A program made the position numbers and the translations under genes. Shown here in pieces: positions 6,274 to 8,994 of a stretch of 8,994 bases of DNA. Within the stretch, counting starts at the first letter, position 1; every line of letters begins with the position of its first letter. This DNA is from Syntrophomonadaceae bacterium (GTDB lineage Bacteria; Bacillota; Dethiobacteria; DTU022; UBA8154), in assembly GCA_007122565.1 (NCBI GenBank), contig SKTJ01000064.1, positions 1 to 8,994 on the forward strand, written 5' to 3'. The notes below the pieces were generated by a model. That model was not told where the DNA came from, ran no database searches, and worked only from the letters and a program-made list of their open reading frames with translations.

Positions 6274-6300
6274 CATAACCCCGCTTTTATGGCATAAATT
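6274..6300 (+). promoter_or_regulatory. Weak candidate sigma-E-type promoter for yqfC
   Basis: CATAAATT (6293-6300) resembles the sigma-E/sigma-K -10 (CATAnnnT), and ATAAC (6274-6278) sits 14 bp upstream, at the spacing expected for a sigma-E -35 (ATATT). The -35 match is partial. Support is mainly contextual, because yqfC and yqfD belong to the mother-cell sigma-E regulon in B. subtilis. A sigma-A reading (CTGACA at 6270 with CATAAA at 6293, 17-bp spacer) is also possible. Confidence 0.3.
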
Positions 6301-6337
6301 AATTATAGCAGCAGGCGGGGGAAGGAGGCGTTACCTT

Positions 6338-6628
6338 GTGCGACACAGGCCCTCGGGCGAAGACAAAAAAAAGTGGCAGGAGAGTTTGGCCGATTTCTTC
6401 GAACTGCCCAAGGAACTCCTCTGCAATCTGCCCCGTATCACCCTGATCGGTGATGTGCAAATGTTGCTTGAGAACTACGGGGGGATTATCGAGTACAATG
6501 ACGAAATCCTGCGGTTGAAGGTGCGTGAGGGAGAAGTCGTTGTGGCGGGCAAAAATCTTACAATAAAAAACTTCCTAAGCGACGAACTATTAATCGAGGG
6601 AAAAATCATCTCCGTGGAATACCGGTAG
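6338..6628 (+). CDS. yqfC: Sporulation protein YqfC
   Basis: YqfC is a small protein of the YabP/YqfC family, expressed in the mother cell during sporulation; its exact role is unknown. The 96-residue product matches the family length. It carries the typical segments LPRITLIGDVQMLLENYGGI (about 31-50) and a beta-rich C-terminus with KNLTIKNFLSDELLIEGKI. The start is GTG with AAGGAGG 9 nt upstream; the overlapping TTG at 6336 is out of frame. It is followed after 26 nt by yqfD, the conserved pair. A weak sporulation-type promoter lies upstream. Confidence 0.92.
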   Translation: MRHRPSGEDKKKWQESLADFFELPKELLCNLPRITLIGDVQMLLENYGGIIEYNDEILRLKVREGEVVVAGKNLTIKNFLSDELLIEGKIISVEYR

Positions 6629-6654
6629 CCCCCCGGGAAGGCGGCAAATAATCC

Positions 6655-7887
6655 TTGCTAAAACACGGGGAGCTTTTTTACAGTTATCTTGTTATCTCCC
6701 TGGAAGGACGGGGCCTGATCCGGCTGTTAAACCTTACAGCAGATTCTGGTATCCACTTCTGGGATCTCCAGTTTTGCGAAAGTGAAAGCCGGCGTGCGAC
6801 GGTAAAAATCCGGACAAAGGATTTTAAGAGGTTGCGTCCGCTCCTGCACAAAACAGGTTGCCGCGCTTTTATTTTACAGAAAAGCGGTTCTCTAATCTTA
6901 TATTTGCTGACCAGGCGCCGTAAAGGAATACTTGTCGGTTTGCTTGTCTTTTCCTTAGTGCTCTATGTACTTTCTTTTTTTGTATGGAGTATCGGCGTAG
7001 AGGGGAATGACCGGGTCAGTACGGCTCATATCATAAGTGTCTTGGAAGATCACGGCATCAGACACGGGATGCCGAAAAGAGAACTGGATCTGCCTGGGCT
7101 GGAACACCTCCTGCTACTGGAGATCAGGGATTTAACATGGGTTGGGGCCAATATGAGGGGTGCATATCTTCATATCCAGGTTGCGGAGCGGCTTCGTGAA
7201 CCGGTACCTGATGTGGAAAATAATCAGGTAGACTTGGTGGCTGCCAAGGACGGCCTCGTGATGAATGTGCTGGTGTTGGCAGGCGAAGCAATCGTGCAAC
7301 CTGGTGATACGGTGTTGGAGGGGCAAATGCTTGTCCGGGGTGGCGTGCTTTCGAGCGAGCATATGCTACACGATGAATGGAGTCCGGAACATGCAGATCT
7401 GGAGCGGTACGCGGTGCGGGCACGGGGGATTGTAGATGCTAAGGTCTGGTACGAAAGCATTGCGGAGGTCCCCCTGCAGCGTGTGGAAAAGATTATTACG
7501 GGGCGGCAAACCACTGCGCTGACCCTTTCACTGCCACAGCGAAGCATTCTCTTTTGGGGGCCGGACGCAACGCCATATCGAAACTATGAGGTGGAAAAAA
7601 TTAAACACCGCCTCGTATGGAGGAATCTTAGCCTGCCTGTCGAATTGATTAGTAATAGTTACCGGGAACTGGCTGTCAGGGTGGTAGAGATTACTCCCTA
7701 TGAGGCCTTGCGTCAGGCTCGGGAAAAAGCCTTCAGTGATGTGCGTTCACAACTCCCCCGGGGGGCTGATATTAAGAGGCAGTTTGGTGAAGAATATTAT
7801 TTCCCCGAACTGGGTATTGTGGGGTACCGGGCCGTTGTGGAAACGCTGGAGGATATTGCTGTTCCACAGAGATTGCAGGAAAACTGA
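6655..7887 (+). CDS. yqfD: Sporulation protein YqfD
   Basis: YqfD is a membrane protein linked to sporulation and expressed with yqfC; its molecular activity is not established. The 410-residue product is near the family norm. An N-terminal soluble domain (about 1-85, with GIHFWDLQF near 32-40) precedes a single strong membrane helix (about 90-112). Next is VEGNDRVSTAHIISVLEDHG (about 115-134), a POTRA-like start to a large outside region. The family segments NMRGAYLHIQVAER, AAKDGLVMNVLVLAGEAIVQPGDTV and YEVEKIKH are present. The start is TTG with a weak AAGGCGG 10 nt upstream; no better in-frame start gives the family N-terminus. phoH follows after 14 nt, the conserved order. Confidence 0.92.
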   Translation: MLKHGELFYSYLVISLEGRGLIRLLNLTADSGIHFWDLQFCESESRRATVKIRTKDFKRLRPLLHKTGCRAFILQKSGSLILYLLTRRRKGILVGLLVFSLVLYVLSFFVWSIGVEGNDRVSTAHIISVLEDHGIRHGMPKRELDLPGLEHLLLLEIRDLTWVGANMRGAYLHIQVAERLREPVPDVENNQVDLVAAKDGLVMNVLVLAGEAIVQPGDTVLEGQMLVRGGVLSSEHMLHDEWSPEHADLERYAVRARGIVDAKVWYESIAEVPLQRVEKIITGRQTTALTLSLPQRSILFWGPDATPYRNYEVEKIKHRLVWRNLSLPVELISNSYRELAVRVVEITPYEALRQAREKAFSDVRSQLPRGADIKRQFGEEYYFPELGIVGYRAVVETLEDIAVPQRLQEN

Positions 7888-7901
7888 AAGGATGTTGTCT
7901 T

Positions 7902-8552
7902 TTGCATAAAATGCCGGCCGAGCAAAAGGTCGTGCTTCAGAGTCTGGAGGAGTCTTTTCCCTTGCTGGGCAAGTTTGATGAACATATCCCCCTGATTGAG
8001 GAGAGCTTTGCCGTACGGGTTATTCCACGGGGGGACGAGCTTTATTTACAAGGTGATAAAAAAGATGTGGAGTGTGTTTCCCTACTTTTTCAGGAACTCC
8101 TTACACTGGTCAGGGAGGGGCATATTCTTACAACTGCCGAATTTGTTTACGCCTTGAAACTGACGAGGCGCGGCGAGGTGGGGCAAATACGCAGCCTTTT
8201 TAACGACCTGTTGTTAGTGACCGGGCGGGGCAAGAAGATCAGCCCCAAAACGCCTGGCCAAAAGTGTTATGTGGAAGCACTGCGTCATAATGACATCGTT
8301 TTTGGTATCGGTCCGGCTGGGACGGGAAAAACCTACCTGGCCATGGCTATGGCAGTGTATGCCCTCAAAAATAAGATTGTGCAGCGGCTTATTTTAACGC
8401 GGCCGGCAGTGGAAGCGGGGGAGCACCTGGGATTCCTACCGGGAGACCTCCACGACAAGGTGGACCCTTATCTGCGGCCTTTATATGATGCTCTCTATGA
8501 TTTAATGGGTGTTGACAACTTTTTGAAGAACAAAGAAAAGGGTATTATTGAG
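7902..8552 (+). CDS. phoH: PhoH-family ATPase, 5' two thirds only (chimeric)
   Basis: PhoH proteins are cytoplasmic P-loop NTPases proposed to act in RNA metabolism, commonly encoded beside ybeY. The frame from TTG 7902 (GAAAGGATG about 7 nt upstream; an in-frame ATG at 7911 is the alternative) reads as a normal PhoH N-terminus. It continues into the ATPase with Walker A GPAGTGKT at residues 137-144. The family segments LTRPAVEAGEHLGFLPGDL and KVDPYLRPLYDALYDLMG follow. PhoH identity extends ungapped to GIIE (residue 217). The expected next segment, APLAYMRGRTL followed by the Walker B-containing ILDEAQN, is absent. Instead the frame enters an M16 peptidase without a stop. As shown it cannot be an active PhoH ATPase. 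Confidence 0.9.
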
Positions 8553-8994
8553 CAAGAACTGCGGATGTACGATGATCACCCCGATCGCCGTATCTATAAG
8601 AACTTGTTGAATGCCATGTATCATAATCATCCCGTCAAATTAGACATTGGTGGCTCTGTGGAGTCAATTCATGAAATCAATGTGGAGTGGCTAATGAAGT
8701 GCTATAAAACGTTTTATCATCCCAGTAATATGGCCATATTTGTTATTGGAGATGTAGATGGGAAGCAAGTGCATGAGACAATAGCTGAAGATATGGCCAA
8801 ACGCAATTACCCACCGGCCGAGAAAATAAAGCGGATTTACCCAACCGAGCCTGGAGAAATTAAAGAAGCGTGGGTGGAAGAATCCTTGAGTATTTCACGC
8901 CCCCGGTATCTCCTGGGTATTAAAGACCACCCGAACACCAACGGTGGTGGCTTGTTGAAGCAGCAGCTAGCCATGAACTTAGCATGGCGGATGA
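8529..8994 (+). CDS. M16 zinc peptidase (YmfH-like), internal fragment
   Basis: The sequence matches the middle of a YmfH-like member of the pitrilysin/insulinase family. Visible hallmarks are KEKGIIEQELRMYDDHPDRR, NAMYHNHPVKLDI, GGSVESI, TFYHPSNMAIFVIGDVD and SRPRYLLGIKD. The family's zinc motif HxxEH should lie about 70 residues upstream but is absent, because PhoH sequence is there instead. The segment at the join is where the third zinc-ligand glutamate usually falls. The fragment runs off the window without a stop, so its C-terminal half is unseen. The first 200 bases after the join look more AT-rich than the preceding genes. This gene is not expected here; in known Firmicutes ymfF/ymfH lie elsewhere. 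Confidence 0.85.
8532..8552. other. Chimera junction between phoH and an M16 peptidase gene
   Basis: These 21 bases encode KEKGIIE. The stretch fits PhoH, whose family has (E)(K/R)GxIE here at the same spacing from LYDALYD, and equally fits YmfH-like peptidases, which have KEKGII(x)QE(I/L)RMY. Upstream sequence is unambiguously PhoH and downstream sequence unambiguously M16, in the same frame. A shared tract of this length is enough to mislead a short-k-mer assembly or to serve as recombination microhomology. Confidence 0.8.

Noticed and set aside
6279..6320. CCCCGC / GCGGGG inverted repeat ahead of yqfC
   Set aside because: It has only 6 bp with a 30-nt loop, and the right arm is part of the purine-rich ribosome site region; probably coincidental.
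7902..8994. A genuine PhoH-peptidase fusion enzyme as a new system
   Set aside because: Each half lacks core catalytic residues (no Walker B in PhoH, no HxxEH in the peptidase) and the join lies on a short sequence shared by both families, which is the mark of a chimera.
1..8994. CRISPR arrays, tRNA or rRNA genes, insertion sequences, phage or toxin-antitoxin modules
   Set aside because: No periodic repeats, cloverleaf-like sequence, transposase-like protein or paired small genes were seen; nearly all the sequence is explained by conserved housekeeping genes.

Overview
The window reads as chromosomal DNA of an endospore-forming Firmicute, most likely of class Clostridia. Base composition is roughly balanced. 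From position 1781 to about 8550 the gene order is the conserved Firmicutes block rpsU - yqeY - nfeD(yqeZ) - floA - [two extra genes] - yqfC - yqfD - phoH, familiar from Bacillus subtilis. YqfC and YqfD are sporulation-associated families, which supports a spore former. The genus cannot be fixed from this sequence alone.

Layout. Positions 1-62 hold nothing recognisable. On the minus strand, 63-1124 encodes MnmH (SelU), the tRNA 2-selenouridine synthase. A 260-bp divergent intergenic region (1125-1384) carries a candidate extended -10 promoter for mnmH and a sigma-A-type promoter for hinT. All later genes are on the plus strand: hinT (HIT nucleotide hydrolase), then a perfect-consensus sigma-A promoter (TTGACA-17-TATAAT) driving rpsU and yqeY. 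A 13-bp hairpin lies over the yqeY stop codon. Next come nfeD and floA (membrane protease and flotillin), a DUF502 membrane protein, an unrecognised membrane-anchored basic protein, yqfC, yqfD, and the first two thirds of phoH.

How the genes relate. RpsU and YqeY belong to translation and tRNA-related housekeeping. NfeD and FloA form the known membrane-microdomain pair, and the DUF502 protein and small anchored protein sit directly downstream with very short gaps, suggesting cotranscription and envelope roles. YqfC and YqfD are expected in the mother cell during sporulation, and a weak sigma-E-like site lies ahead of yqfC. PhoH would normally be followed by a PgpH-type phosphohydrolase gene, ybeY, dgkA and era.

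The most notable feature is at the right end. The phoH frame is intact to about 8552, then switches in frame to the middle of an M16 (YmfH-like) zinc peptidase and runs off the window. The switch lies on about 21 nt encoding KEKGIIE, a stretch compatible with both families. PhoH therefore lacks its Walker B half and the peptidase lacks its HxxEH half. This looks like an assembly chimera or a microhomology rearrangement rather than a working fusion. I found no CRISPR array, RNA gene, insertion sequence or novel defence-type system; the rest is a conserved housekeeping region with a few local oddities.
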